The notes: generated from the sequence alone by a model not told the origin. A stretch of 64,000 bases of DNA from RYN-230 sp963851025 (GCA_963851025.1 CAWKOA010000006.1:124001-188000), one strand, 5' to 3'. Shown: positions 43,962 to 53,783, counted from the stretch's first letter. A program made the numbers and translations.

Positions 43962-45824
43962 ATGGTGGCCCGGGTACTGCGAGCCTTCTCAGCGGCTGCG
44001 ACCACATTAGTTCTCGCCGGGTCAGCGTGCTTGTTCGCGGCCACCGCCGCACAGGCTGCCGTCTGCCCGACGGTGGCCCCGGGCACCGGCGCGCTGACCC
44101 CGGCTCCGGCTCCTGGCGTCGACTGGAGTGGATGCGAGCTGACCGGGGCAGACTTCGCCCACGCGGACATCAGTAACGCGAACTTCAGCGACTCTGACCT
44201 TTCGGTGGCCAACCTCACCGATGCGAACACCGATGGCGCGGACTTCGCCGGAGCCGACCTGGAGGACGCCAACGCCTTCGGGGCCGCACTGCACAACTCC
44301 AACTTCACCAACACGAACCTGAACTTCTTCGAGGCTTCGGATCTCACCGGCTCCGACCTTCAGGGCGCGGATATAAGCAATGCCAATTTCAGCTCGGCCA
44401 TCCTGACTCATGTGAAGTCCGGCGATGTGACCGCCAGTCAGGCGCCCTACCTTCCGCGCTACTGGTCTCTGGACCGTGGCTACCTGCTCGGCCCGGGAAC
44501 CGACTTCAGCGGCGCCGACCTGTCCAACTGGGATTTCTCGAACGGCAACTTGTCCGGAGACGATCTGTCCGGCACGAACCTGACGGGCGCCAACCTGACC
44601 AACGCTGTTCTGGGTGGCGCCAATGTCCAGGGCGCCATCTTTGCCAATGTCACCTGGCCGGGGGTCGAATCCGGCAGCATCACCGGACAGCCCTCGTCGT
44701 TGCCTGCCCACTGGATGCTGGTCAATGGCTACCTGATCGGCCCGCAGGCCGGTCTCGTCAGCGCCGACCTGACCGGGGCCGACCTGACCCACGCTGACCT
44801 GGCCGGGGCCGACCTGTATCTCGGCAGCCTGAGCAACGCCAATCTCACCGGCGCCAACCTGAGAGGCGCCTACCTGGATGTCGTGGACCTGACCGGGGCA
44901 ACCTGGTCCAGCACGGTGTGCCCGGATGGCACTAACTCGGACGACGACGGCGGCACGTGTGCCGGCAACATCGACGACCAGGCGCCCGTCGCGAAGCCGA
45001 CGATCAGCGGAGTCGAGGGGGCGAACGGCTGGTATGTCTCGGCGGTCACGGTGGCGTGGCACTGGGCGCCCGTAAACAGCGCGATCAACCCCGCCGACTG
45101 CACGGCCTCCAGCGCCAGCACGAGCCAGGGCGCCCCGGTCACGCTGACGGCAACCTGCCTGAACGTCCTCGGCGCGGTGGGCTCCGCCACCGAGAACGTC
45201 AACATCGACAGCACCCCGCCGCGCGTATCCGTTAACGGTGTGAGCAGCCACCACGTGTACGCGCTCGGCCACGTCCCCGCGGCCGGCTGCAGCACCATCG
45301 ACAGCCTGTCGGGGGTCGCCCAGGACGCCTCGGTGAAGGTCACCAGCAGCGGGGCGAACGGTACCGGCGCCTTCGCGGCGACGTGCAGCGGGGCAGCCGA
45401 CAATGCCGGGAACAAGCAGGCGGCGGCCGTGATCGCGGGCTACACCGTCGGCTACGGGCTCCGCGGCTTCGTATCACCTCAGCCCGGTGCCACCCTGGCC
45501 AGCTCGGCGCGCACCATCACGGTCAGGTACCGGCTCGCGATCACGGCAGGTAAGCCGATCCCGGCCCGCCAGGCCGCGGCCCTGGCCGCGGCGGGCCAGG
45601 TGCGGGCCACGCTACGCGGACCCGCCGTCCGCGCATCCACGGCCAAGTGCTCATGGCACGCCGCGAGCGGCTACTTCCAGTGCTCGATCACGAGACCGTC
45701 CGGGGCCAGGACCGGGAAATCGCACCCGTACACCATCACCGCCACCGAGAACGTGGGGACCGGACTGGTCACGGCGCCCGCCATCGGGAACGCCGCCGAC
45801 CCGGAGACCATCTACTTCAAGTGA
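43962..45824 (+). CDS. secreted pentapeptide-repeat protein with Ig-like domains
   Basis: 620 aa from ATG 43962, preceded by GGGAGA. A signal peptide ends near ATAAQAA. Residues about 50-310 are pentapeptide repeats (A(D/N)Lxx, for example GADFAHADISNANFSDSDLS) interrupted by two similar inserts (LPRYWSLDRGYLLGP and LPAHWMLVNGYLIGP). Then come Ig-like beta modules (IDSTPPRVSVNGV) and a C-terminal beta domain. The fold is a right-handed beta-helix. Function unknown; surface binding or adhesion is possible. It has no palindrome upstream. Confidence 0.75.
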   Translation: MVARVLRAFSAAATTLVLAGSACLFAATAAQAAVCPTVAPGTGALTPAPAPGVDWSGCELTGADFAHADISNANFSDSDLSVANLTDANTDGADFAGADLEDANAFGAALHNSNFTNTNLNFFEASDLTGSDLQGADISNANFSSAILTHVKSGDVTASQAPYLPRYWSLDRGYLLGPGTDFSGADLSNWDFSNGNLSGDDLSGTNLTGANLTNAVLGGANVQGAIFANVTWPGVESGSITGQPSSLPAHWMLVNGYLIGPQAGLVSADLTGADLTHADLAGADLYLGSLSNANLTGANLRGAYLDVVDLTGATWSSTVCPDGTNSDDDGGTCAGNIDDQAPVAKPTISGVEGANGWYVSAVTVAWHWAPVNSAINPADCTASSASTSQGAPVTLTATCLNVLGAVGSATENVNIDSTPPRVSVNGVSSHHVYALGHVPAAGCSTIDSLSGVAQDASVKVTSSGANGTGAFAATCSGAADNAGNKQAAAVIAGYTVGYGLRGFVSPQPGATLASSARTITVRYRLAITAGKPIPARQAAALAAAGQVRATLRGPAVRASTAKCSWHAASGYFQCSITRPSGARTGKSHPYTITATENVGTGLVTAPAIGNAADPETIYFK

Positions 45825-45844
45825 CGAGCGCTGGCCGGGTGGCG

Positions 45845-48487
45845 TCAGCCGCCGGCCCCCCCGGTGGCCGAGGAGGGATCGCCCGCCCCGTTCCCGGGCG
45901 GGGCATCGGCCTGGCCGTTGGCGGAGGAGAGCACGCTGGCTGCCGGGCCGGGGCCGTTCCCGTCCGGGGACGGCTCCGCCGGCCGGTCCGGGGTCGCGCC
46001 GGCCCGGGCCCGGCGCTGCCGCCAGACCGCGAAGGACACGGCCACGATCAGCGCGACGCCGTTGAACATGTCGTTGAGCCACTGCACGCTGGTGATCAGC
46101 TGAACGCCGAAGACCCCGGTGGCCAGGACATAGACCGCCAGCACCGTGCCCCACACGTTGAACCGGCCCGGGCGCAGCTGCGTCGAGCCGAGGAACGCGG
46201 CCGCGTAGGCGGGCAGCAGCAGCGCGGGGCCGAAGGTGAGCGACGGCCCGCTCTGCGACGAGAACAGGACGCCGGCCAGGCCGGCCACCGTCCCCGAGAA
46301 GATCAGGGACAGCCAGGTCCAGCCGCCGACCCGCACCCCGGAGAGCCGCGCCGCCACGCTGTTCCCCCCGGTCGCGTACATGTACCGGCCCGCGGGTGTC
46401 CGCTCCAGGAACCACCAGCTGATCAGGGCGATGATGATGACGTAGAAGAAGAGAGCCTGGAACCCGAAGATCTGGTACTGGGTGAGATCGGCCCAGGCGG
46501 TGGACGTCGGCGGCTGCGGCTGGCTGTTGCCGCTGACGATGGTCTCGACCGCGCCCACGATGGTGGCCATCCCGAGCGTCGCGATGAACGCGTTCACCTG
46601 CAGCCGCACGATGATGAAGCCGTTCAGCGCGCCGATCAGCACCCCGATGAGCAGGGCCACCGCGATGGCCGGCCACATGGGCCAGTGCTGCTGCGACTGG
46701 AGGATGGCCACCACCACCGCGCTGAGGTTCGCGGTGGCCCCGATGCTCAGGTCGAAGGCGCCGGTCGCCAGCGGGACGACCACGGCCAGCCCGAGCAGCG
46801 CGGCCACGGCCTGCTCGGAGGCGATCGAGTGCACCGTGCCGAGGGTGAGGAACAGGTGGGGTTCCCAGATCCCGAAGATCAGGATGAACAGGGCCCACAA
46901 GTAGAGGCCGCTGAAGCGGTCGAACCCGAACCCGAGCCGCTTACCGCTGATTTTCACTGACCCCTCCCCGAGCAGGCACTCCCGGCTGATGGCACCGGCG
47001 GATACCCCGCCGCCGCGCAGGTCGGCGGCGGCCTGGCCGTCCCGGCACACGATGACGCGCTGGCAGATCGCGGCCAGCTCGTCCACGTCCGAGGAACTGA
47101 TCACGATCGCGGCGCCGCCCGCGGCCGCCTGGACCAGCTGCTGGTGCAGCACGGCCTTCGCGCCCACGTCCACCCCCTGGGTCGGCTCGTCGAGCAGGAA
47201 GACGCCCGGCTCGCGGCGCAGCCACTTGGCGAACATGATCTTCTGCTGGTTACCGCCGCTGAACGACTCGAGGGGCAGATCGACCAGGTCCGCGGGGCGC
47301 ACGCTGAGCCGCCCGAACCAGCTGAGCGCGGTCCGGCGCTCAGGCCGGCGCCGCATGGTGCCGAACCTGCGGAACGGCCGCAGGCTGGACAGGGAGATGT
47401 TCTCCCGGGCGGACAGGCTCAGGATCGCCGCGTTCCGCACCCGGTCGGCCGGCAGGTAGGCCAGCCCGTGCCGCATGGCCAGGTCCGGCCGGGACGGCGC
47501 GAGCCGCGCGCCGCCCGCGGTGATGACCTCGCCGCCGCGGTCGATGGCCCCGAACGCGGCGCCCAGCACCGTTTCGCGGCCTGACCCGGTAATGCCGGCG
47601 ATCCCGGTGATCTGGCCGGCCCTGATGTCAGCCGAGAAGCCATCGAGGGAGGCGGCCGTGATGCCCCGCAGCGACAGGGCCGGCCGCTGCCCCTCGGCGG
47701 GCAGCGCCTCCGCCACGTGATGCGCGACAGTCAGCTCCTCACCAACCAGCAGGTCGACTAGGCGGCGGTGGTCCAGCGAGGAGGTGGGCACGGTCGCCAC
47801 CTCGCGCCCGTCCCGCAGCACGGTCACAGTGCCGGCGATGGTGAAGATCTCGTCCAGCCGGTGGGTGACGTAGAGGACGCCGACTCCCGCAGCGGAAACT
47901 CTCCGGATGATCTCCATCAGCCGGTCGACCTCGGCCGCCGGCAGGGTGGCGGTCGGCTCGTCGAGGACCAGCAGGCGGACCGGGGAACCCGGGTCTTCGC
48001 GGAGCGCGCGGGCGATGGCCACCCCGGTCCGGGTGGCCGGGGACAGGTTTCCGACGCTGGTCCCCGGGTCAACGGCCAGGCCCACCCGGGCCAGATCCGC
48101 CTCGGCACGGGCCCGGCTGCGCCGGTCCGAGATCGTGCCCAGCCTGGTCGCGAAGCCGGCCCCGATGGCCAGGTTGTCGAGCACCGGGATGCTGTCCACC
48201 AGCCCCAGGTCCTGGTGCACGAACCGCGCCCCCAGCCGGTACGAGCTGGCCGGGTGGCCGAACGGGAGCGGATCACCGGAGATGGTGACAGCGCCGGCGT
48301 CAGGCTGGTGGAAGCCAGAGAGGATCTTGATGAGGGTGGACTTCCCCGACCCGTTCTCGCCGAGCACGGCGTGGACCTCGCCCTGGCTGATCTCGAGGTC
48401 CACGCCGTCGAGGGCGACGCTCGCGCCGAAGCGCTTGCTGAGCCCGATGACCGACAGCGCCGGAACGTCATCGGCTGGTGCGGTCAT
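45845..48487 (-). CDS. ABC transporter ATPase-permease in one ORF (RbsA-RbsC type)
   Basis: An 880-aa ORF. The first 500 residues are an RbsA-like double ABC ATPase: Walker A GENGSGKST (43-51), LLVLDEPTATLP, second half with FSGGNQQKIMFAKWL and VFLLDEPTQGVDVGAK. From about residue 510 follows an RbsC-like permease with eight to ten helices (GLAVVVPLATGAFDLSIGAT; VNAFIATLGMATIVGAVETI). No stop separates them. A GTG with GAGGGG upstream remains at the junction, near 46957, so separate translation is possible. It is 48 bases after the binding-protein gene and imports an unknown small molecule. Confidence 0.82.
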   Translation of the reverse strand: MTAPADDVPALSVIGLSKRFGASVALDGVDLEISQGEVHAVLGENGSGKSTLIKILSGFHQPDAGAVTISGDPLPFGHPASSYRLGARFVHQDLGLVDSIPVLDNLAIGAGFATRLGTISDRRSRARAEADLARVGLAVDPGTSVGNLSPATRTGVAIARALREDPGSPVRLLVLDEPTATLPAAEVDRLMEIIRRVSAAGVGVLYVTHRLDEIFTIAGTVTVLRDGREVATVPTSSLDHRRLVDLLVGEELTVAHHVAEALPAEGQRPALSLRGITAASLDGFSADIRAGQITGIAGITGSGRETVLGAAFGAIDRGGEVITAGGARLAPSRPDLAMRHGLAYLPADRVRNAAILSLSARENISLSSLRPFRRFGTMRRRPERRTALSWFGRLSVRPADLVDLPLESFSGGNQQKIMFAKWLRREPGVFLLDEPTQGVDVGAKAVLHQQLVQAAAGGAAIVISSSDVDELAAICQRVIVCRDGQAAADLRGGGVSAGAISRECLLGEGSVKISGKRLGFGFDRFSGLYLWALFILIFGIWEPHLFLTLGTVHSIASEQAVAALLGLAVVVPLATGAFDLSIGATANLSAVVVAILQSQQHWPMWPAIAVALLIGVLIGALNGFIIVRLQVNAFIATLGMATIVGAVETIVSGNSQPQPPTSTAWADLTQYQIFGFQALFFYVIIIALISWWFLERTPAGRYMYATGGNSVAARLSGVRVGGWTWLSLIFSGTVAGLAGVLFSSQSGPSLTFGPALLLPAYAAAFLGSTQLRPGRFNVWGTVLAVYVLATGVFGVQLITSVQWLNDMFNGVALIVAVSFAVWRQRRARAGATPDRPAEPSPDGNGPGPAASVLSSANGQADAPPGNGAGDPSSATGGAGG

Positions 48488-48535
48488 CGGCGCTCTCCCG
48501 GGGCGGTCGGATATCGGGGCGGTGCTGCGGCGGGA

Positions 48536-49708
48536 CTAGCCGAGCTTCCAGAGCTTCATGAACAGCTGGGGATAGTTGGCCGGCTGGTCGTAGTCCGCGG
48601 CGGGAGTGAAAGCCACGCTCTTGGTCAGCAACTGCTTGGGCTGCGTGCCGTCATAGGGGTCGAAGGTCATCCCCTCGGCGTGCCGGATCGCGACGTCGAG
48701 GTACTGCCATCCACCGATGTGCAGTGACGCGCCGGTGAAAGCGGCCTCGGTTCCGTTCTTCGTGTCCGTCAGATTCTCCACGTCACCGTTCTCGCCGGCG
48801 ATCTTCACCTTCCCGGACAGGCCTGCCGCGGCCAGAGCGGCGGGCAGGCCATCGATGAAGGGGCCCTCGGTGGCTACGACGTAGTTGATAGACGGATTAC
48901 GTTGCAGGGCGGCCACAATGGCGGCGTCCACCTTGCCGCCCGTCGCATCAGCGACAGACATGTCCAGATTACTCACGGTGCACCCGCTGCACTTCTGCTG
49001 CACATACGACTGGAAGGAATCGCTGAATGTCTTCAGGTAGGGCAGCTCGTCGGTGCGCACGTTGAGCGCGTGGCCCTTGCCGGCGGAATCGCCGATAAAC
49101 CAGTTGGCCAGGATCTGGCCGGTCTCCGCGCCGTCCTTCGGGCCGCTGACGTTGCCGATCACCGTCGAATTCAGCGGGATCGGGCCGACATAACCAGCAA
49201 CGATCGCCACTCCCGCCTTCTGGTACGACGGAATCACGCTCGACCACACGGCCTCGGGAAGGCCAGATAGGCCGACCGCGGTGGGGTGGTAGTTAAGCGC
49301 GAGCTTGAATGCGGTAAGGACGGTGGCCGGGTTGGCCTCCTGGAACTGGACCACCTTGAGATTCCAGCCGGCGGCCTTGACCGCCTGCCGGACGCCGATC
49401 AGGATCTGCGCGCACGCGGAGAGCTCGCAGTTCAGCCAGACGAAGGTCTTGCCTGCTGGCGGGGCGGTCTTCAGTGGCTGCGTGACGCCGAGCTGGGTGG
49501 GCGGCTGCTCCCACTTGGCCGCGGCAGCCTGGGCCGCCTTGACTCCAGCCGAGGCGGCACCCGCCGACGCCGGGCTCGCGGACGCAGATCCGGGCGATGA
49601 GCTTCCCGAGCTCGAGCACGCACTGAGGATAATCATCAGCAGTGCGCAGAAGAGGGCAGTGAATGTCTGTGGTCTGGCCATAGCCCTTACGCGGACAGGA
49701 CGCGTCAT
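48536..49708 (-). CDS. ABC transporter substrate-binding lipoprotein (RbsB-like)
   Basis: 390 aa. Signal peptide with lipobox LSAC (C31), a Ser/Ala-rich linker, and a periplasmic-binding-protein type 1 fold (LIGVRQAVKAAGWNLKVVQF; GLSGLPEAVWSSVIPSYQKA; VATEGPFIDGLPAALAAAGL). Several Cys residues (NCELSAC, KCSGC) could form disulfides. It starts the transporter operon. Palindrome site 8 lies 108 bp upstream, tying uptake to the acyl-CoA regulon. RbsB-like proteins usually bind sugars, so the ligand here is an open question. Confidence 0.84.
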   Translation of the reverse strand: MTRPVRVRAMARPQTFTALFCALLMIILSACSSSGSSSPGSASASPASAGAASAGVKAAQAAAAKWEQPPTQLGVTQPLKTAPPAGKTFVWLNCELSACAQILIGVRQAVKAAGWNLKVVQFQEANPATVLTAFKLALNYHPTAVGLSGLPEAVWSSVIPSYQKAGVAIVAGYVGPIPLNSTVIGNVSGPKDGAETGQILANWFIGDSAGKGHALNVRTDELPYLKTFSDSFQSYVQQKCSGCTVSNLDMSVADATGGKVDAAIVAALQRNPSINYVVATEGPFIDGLPAALAAAGLSGKVKIAGENGDVENLTDTKNGTEAAFTGASLHIGGWQYLDVAIRHAEGMTFDPYDGTQPKQLLTKSVAFTPAADYDQPANYPQLFMKLWKLG

Positions 49709-49816
49709 CGTGGTTCCCGCCTGTGGTTGAGTTCTCAGGCACGGCAGCAGAACCTGCGTGCCTCATAATTCAGTGGCGCACTGTGATCTGGACCATAGCC
49801 CAGCCGGGGAATTCTC

Positions 49817-49834
49817 GTCAACACTCCTGTTGAA
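49817..49834. promoter_or_regulatory. operator palindrome, site 8 (ABC transporter)
   Basis: GTCAACACTCCTGTTGAA, the weakest of the ten (CC centre, last base A), 108 bp upstream of the binding-protein gene (49708, -). Both TCAAC/GTTGA arms are kept. Confidence 0.72.
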
Positions 49835-49942
49835 AAATTCGTAACGGATAGGAAACAAGCAAACGCGCGTGAGGGCGCAGGCTGGATCCCCGGATTGCCG
49901 GCGATGGCAACCCGGGATCGGCGGTTATTGACTGGCGGGTAA

Positions 49943-51577
49943 CTACTTGGCCGGGACACCGAGTTCGGCGACGGCGCGCTTGCGCAACGTATTGAGATCG
50001 ACCTTGCCGGTCGGTCCCCGGCCGATAGAAGCGACAAAGATGACTTCACGTGGCGCCTTGTAGCCGGCCAGGTGCGCTTTGCAATGGCTGATGACCGCGG
50101 CGGCCGAAAGGGAATGTCCCGCAGCGGCCTGCACGACGGCGACCACGGCCTGGCCGAACCGCTCGTGCGGCACGCCGATGACCACGGCGTCGGCCACCCC
50201 GGGCAGCGTGGCGATGACTTTCTCCACCTCGTCCGGGTAGACCTTCTCGCCGCCGGTGTTGATGCAGGCCGACCCGCGGCCGAGCAGGGTGACCGTGCCG
50301 TCCGCGGCGACCACGGCCCAGTCGCCGGGTACCGAGTACCGGCGCCCGCCGATCTCGCGGAACACCTCGGCCGTCTTCCGCTCGTCCTTGTAGTAGCCGA
50401 TCGGCTGGCGGCCCGAGAAGGCGATCAGGCCGGCCACCCCTGACCCCGGGATTACGTCCTGGCCCGCCTCGTCGATGACCCGCATGCCGGGGCGGGGCCG
50501 GAAGGACCCGTCCGAGGCGGCGATGTTGTCCTTGGTCACCAGCGACGAGCCGACCGTGATGGCTTCCGAGGCGCCGAACACGTCGTTGATGAGCAGGTGA
50601 GGGGCGTGCGCGAGGAGCCGCCGCTTGGTCGCCTCGGTGAACACCACCCCGCCCGAGGTGATGGTCTTCAGGCTGGACAGGTGCCACCGGCCGGGGTGCG
50701 CGTCCAGCGCGTCGGCGACCGGCCTGGCGAAGGCGTCCCCGACCCAGCTCGCGGAGTGCACGTCCCGCGCGTCCACGGTGTCGAGGAACTCCACCGGGTC
50801 GAAGGAGTGCCCTTCGAGCAGCACGACCGCGCCGCCCCGGGCCAGGATCGGCACGCAGCTGAAGCAGCCGGCGCCGTGCATGAGCGGCGCGGCCGGGAGC
50901 ATCCGCCGGCCTTCCCGGGCCACCCGCGACCGCGCGTACGCCAGGTCCGGCTCATCCGGGTAGCCGCCCCGGGCCGCGTTGCCGAGCAGGATGAACAGGT
51001 CATCCTGGCGCCACATCACGCCCTTGGGCATGCCGGTGGTGCCGCCCGTGTACAGCAGCAGGAGGTCATCGCCGCTGCGCTGCCCCGGGCCTGGCGCGGG
51101 GCCCGGATCCGCGCCCCGGGCGGTTCCCGTGGCCGCGTCCTGGTAGCTGACCGCCCACCCGGGGCAGGGCCCGGTGCCGTCGTCGACCCAGAGCCAGCTG
51201 CGGATCCGCGGCAGCTGGACGCGGACCATCTCGACCTGGGCGGTGAACTCACCGTGGAACACGACGGCGCGCACGTCCGCGTTATCCCACAGGTAGATCA
51301 GCTCGCCGCGGCCGTAGCGGTAGTTGGTGTTGACCGGGACCAGCGAGGCCTTGAGGCACGCGTACAGCGACTCGATGTACTCGGGACTGTTGCGGAGGTA
51401 CTGGGCCACGCTGCTGCGCCGGGCCAGCCCGGCGCCGGCCAGGTAGCCGGCCACCTGCCCGGCCCGCTGGTCAAGCTCGGCCCAGGTGACGACCCGGGCA
51501 CCCTGGATGACCGCGGGCGAGTCCGGCACCTCGGCCGCCACGACCTCCAGGACGTCAGCGATGTTCCACCCGGTCAC
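49943..51577 (-). CDS. acyl-CoA synthetase (AMP-binding), intact paralogue
   Basis: 544 aa, starts MTGWNIADVLEVVAAEVPDS. ATP loop LYTGGTTGMPKGVMW, FGASEAITVGS, hinge VPGDWAVVAADG, then NTGGEKVYPDEVEKVI and the C-terminal lysine region GPTGKVDLN. By eye it is a close paralogue of the ligase at 24938-26543. Its ATG overlaps the CaiB stop by 4 bases (51574-51577). It is the last gene of the 53719-49943 operon (LLM, CaiB, ligase) behind palindrome site 9. Confidence 0.88.
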   Translation of the reverse strand: MTGWNIADVLEVVAAEVPDSPAVIQGARVVTWAELDQRAGQVAGYLAGAGLARRSSVAQYLRNSPEYIESLYACLKASLVPVNTNYRYGRGELIYLWDNADVRAVVFHGEFTAQVEMVRVQLPRIRSWLWVDDGTGPCPGWAVSYQDAATGTARGADPGPAPGPGQRSGDDLLLLYTGGTTGMPKGVMWRQDDLFILLGNAARGGYPDEPDLAYARSRVAREGRRMLPAAPLMHGAGCFSCVPILARGGAVVLLEGHSFDPVEFLDTVDARDVHSASWVGDAFARPVADALDAHPGRWHLSSLKTITSGGVVFTEATKRRLLAHAPHLLINDVFGASEAITVGSSLVTKDNIAASDGSFRPRPGMRVIDEAGQDVIPGSGVAGLIAFSGRQPIGYYKDERKTAEVFREIGGRRYSVPGDWAVVAADGTVTLLGRGSACINTGGEKVYPDEVEKVIATLPGVADAVVIGVPHERFGQAVVAVVQAAAGHSLSAAAVISHCKAHLAGYKAPREVIFVASIGRGPTGKVDLNTLRKRAVAELGVPAK

Positions 51578-52755
51578 GCGGCGCCTCCTGGCTGGCCGGG
51601 CTGGCCTGGGGGGTGGCCGGCCTCCTTGAGCACCGCGTCGGTGTCAGCCCCGAGCGCGGGCACCGACGAGCCGTCCGGCGGGGTGATCACGTCGTCGAAC
51701 CGGAACGGGGTGGCGGTCACCGTGAACTCCCCGGCCGCGTCGGCCACCGCCCGGAACACCCCCCGGCCGCGCAGGTGCTCGTCCGCGAGCATCGAGGCCA
51801 TGGTCTGGTACCGGGCGGCGGGGACGCCGGCGGCGAGCATCTCGGCCTCGGCCTGCCCGGCGGTGCGGCTGGCCGCCCAGTCGCAGATCAGCTGGTGCAT
51901 CTCGTCCCAGTGCAGGGTGCGGGCCTTCACGTCGGTGAACCGCGGATCGGTGCCCAGCTCCGGCTGCCCGAGGGCCCGGGCGACCGCGCGCCAGTTCAGG
52001 TCGCTCACGATGGTCAGGATGATGAAGCCGTCGGCGGTGGGCACCGGCCGGTGACTCGGCCGCATGTCCTGCAGGCCGGCCAGCTCGGCCTGGAACTCGT
52101 AGACCGGCATGGACAGCATCGCCTCCACCAGCGACAGGTCGATGCGCGACCCCGCGCCGGTGGCGTCCCGCTTCCGCACGCCGGCCAGGATCGCGCCGAA
52201 CGCCATGGTGCCGCCGAGGATGTCGCCCACGAAGACGCCGGTGACCGGGGGGATGCTGCCGGGCGGCTGGTAGAAGAGGTTGGCCATGTCGAAGCCGGAG
52301 GCCGCGTGCACCACGGGGGCAAAGGCGGCCCGGCGGGCGTTCGGCCCGGACTGCCCCCACCCGGAGATCGAGCAGTAGATGACGTCGCCGCGGACCGCCC
52401 GGCAGGCCTCGTAGGTCAGGCCGAGCCGGGCGGCGACGCCCGGCCGCCAGCTCTCCAGCACGATGTCGGCCCGGGCCACCAGGGCCAGCGCCGCCTCCCG
52501 GCCCGCCTCGCCGGACAGGTCCAGGGTCACGCTGCGCTTGCCCACGTTGAGCTGGCCGAAGAAGCGGCTGTTCCCGGACTTGCGGGGGCGGAGCTTGCGC
52601 ATGTGATCCCCGTCGGGGGACTCGACCTTGATGACCGTGGCCCCGAGGTCGGCCATCATCCGGGTGCAGTGCGGGCCGGCCATCATGGTGGAGAAGTCCA
52701 GCACGGTCAGGCCGTCGAGCGGCCCCGGTGCGGGGGCGCCCGGCTGATCAGGCAC
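51574..52755 (-). CDS. CaiB/BaiF CoA-transferase
   Basis: 393 aa, starts after the LLM gene with an 8-base overlap. LDGLTVLDFSTMMAGPHCTR, DLGATVIKVESPDGDHMRKL and VFVGDILGGTMAFGAILAG (aspartate expected to carry the acyl anhydride) are the family signatures. These enzymes swap CoA between carboxylic acids. Paired with a CoA ligase, it may recycle CoA from one intermediate to another. Confidence 0.86.
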   Translation of the reverse strand: MPDQPGAPAPGPLDGLTVLDFSTMMAGPHCTRMMADLGATVIKVESPDGDHMRKLRPRKSGNSRFFGQLNVGKRSVTLDLSGEAGREAALALVARADIVLESWRPGVAARLGLTYEACRAVRGDVIYCSISGWGQSGPNARRAAFAPVVHAASGFDMANLFYQPPGSIPPVTGVFVGDILGGTMAFGAILAGVRKRDATGAGSRIDLSLVEAMLSMPVYEFQAELAGLQDMRPSHRPVPTADGFIILTIVSDLNWRAVARALGQPELGTDPRFTDVKARTLHWDEMHQLICDWAASRTAGQAEAEMLAAGVPAARYQTMASMLADEHLRGRGVFRAVADAAGEFTVTATPFRFDDVITPPDGSSVPALGADTDAVLKEAGHPPGQPGQPGGAA

Positions 52756-53719
52756 GCGGGCCCCCGGTCCCCGGCCGGGCCAGCTCGGCCCGCACGGCCG
52801 GCACGACCTGGGTGGCCAGCAGTTCCAGGTGCCGGTCCACGTAGGAGCCGGGGCAGGCGCTGGAGAAGATCACCCGGGTGGCGCCGGCCCGGATGTAGTC
52901 CAGCACCCGGCCCGTGCAGTAGTCCACGTCACCGACGGCCAGGTACTTGCCGGCCATCGTGGTGAAGTCCTGCCGGTACGTCTGGGCCAGGATCTGCATC
53001 GCGTAGTCCGTGGCCGCCGCGGGGTCCTCGTGCACGCAGGACCACAGGTACACGCCGCCCTCGATGGGCGGCTGGCCGTCCCGCTCCGCCGCGATCACCC
53101 CGAGGGAACGGGCCAGCATGTCCGGGGAGTACATGTAGGGCAGCCAGCCGTCGGCGTACCGGGCGGCGCGGCGCATGGCCACCTCCTTGCGCCCGGCGAC
53201 CCAGATCGGCGGGCGCGGGGCCCGGACCGGCCGCGGCGCGATGGAGACGTTGTCGAGCGTGGCGTACTTCCCGGCGTACGTGACCCGGTCGTGCGTCCAG
53301 AGCAGGCGGATGATCTCCAGGGCCTCGTCGGTGCGCGCGCCGCGCTCGGCGGGCGGGACCCCGCAGGCCTCGAACTCGGCCGGGTTCTCCCCGCCGACCC
53401 CGACGCCCATCACGAACCGGCCGCCGCTGACGTTGTCGAGCGCGGCGCCCAGCTTCGCGGCCAGGACCGCCGGGTACAGCGGCAGCAGGGTGACCGAGGT
53501 CATCAGCTCGATGGTGGACGTCGCGGCGGCCGCGGCGGCCAGGCTGATGAACGCGTTGGCGATCGGGATGTTGAAGCTGACGTGCTCACCGGTGGTCAGG
53601 AAGTCCCAGCCCTGGGCCTCGATCCGGCGGCAGGCGTCACCGATGCCATCGTCGATCACCGAGAGCAGCACGCCGAACCGGACTGGGGCGGCACCGTCGG
53701 AGGGGTCAGCATCGGCCAC
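52748..53719 (-). CDS. LLM-class F420-dependent oxidoreductase, second copy
   Basis: 323 aa from GTG 53719; upstream in-frame sequence is Arg/Ser/Trp-rich and reads through the palindrome, so it is not coding. Luciferase-fold motifs: WDFLTTGEHVSFN, IELMTSVTLLPLYPAVLAAK, NVSGGRFVMGVGVGGENPAE and FSSACPGSY. It is the first gene of a three-gene operon with CaiB and CoA ligase. Palindrome site 9 lies 32 bp upstream. Confidence 0.87.
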   Translation of the reverse strand: MADADPSDGAAPVRFGVLLSVIDDGIGDACRRIEAQGWDFLTTGEHVSFNIPIANAFISLAAAAAATSTIELMTSVTLLPLYPAVLAAKLGAALDNVSGGRFVMGVGVGGENPAEFEACGVPPAERGARTDEALEIIRLLWTHDRVTYAGKYATLDNVSIAPRPVRAPRPPIWVAGRKEVAMRRAARYADGWLPYMYSPDMLARSLGVIAAERDGQPPIEGGVYLWSCVHEDPAAATDYAMQILAQTYRQDFTTMAGKYLAVGDVDYCTGRVLDYIRAGATRVIFSSACPGSYVDRHLELLATQVVPAVRAELARPGTGGPRA

Positions 53720-53750
53720 CCGTGCACCGTAACCCCGCCCGCCCCGCGTA

Positions 53751-53768
53751 GTCAACGCTAGCGTTGAA
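53751..53768. promoter_or_regulatory. operator palindrome, site 9
   Basis: GTCAACGCTAGCGTTGAA, 32 bp upstream of the LLM start (53719, -) and 16 bp beyond the end of the P450 gene. Confidence 0.82.
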
Positions 53769-53783
53769 AAGGTGGGGGCGGAG

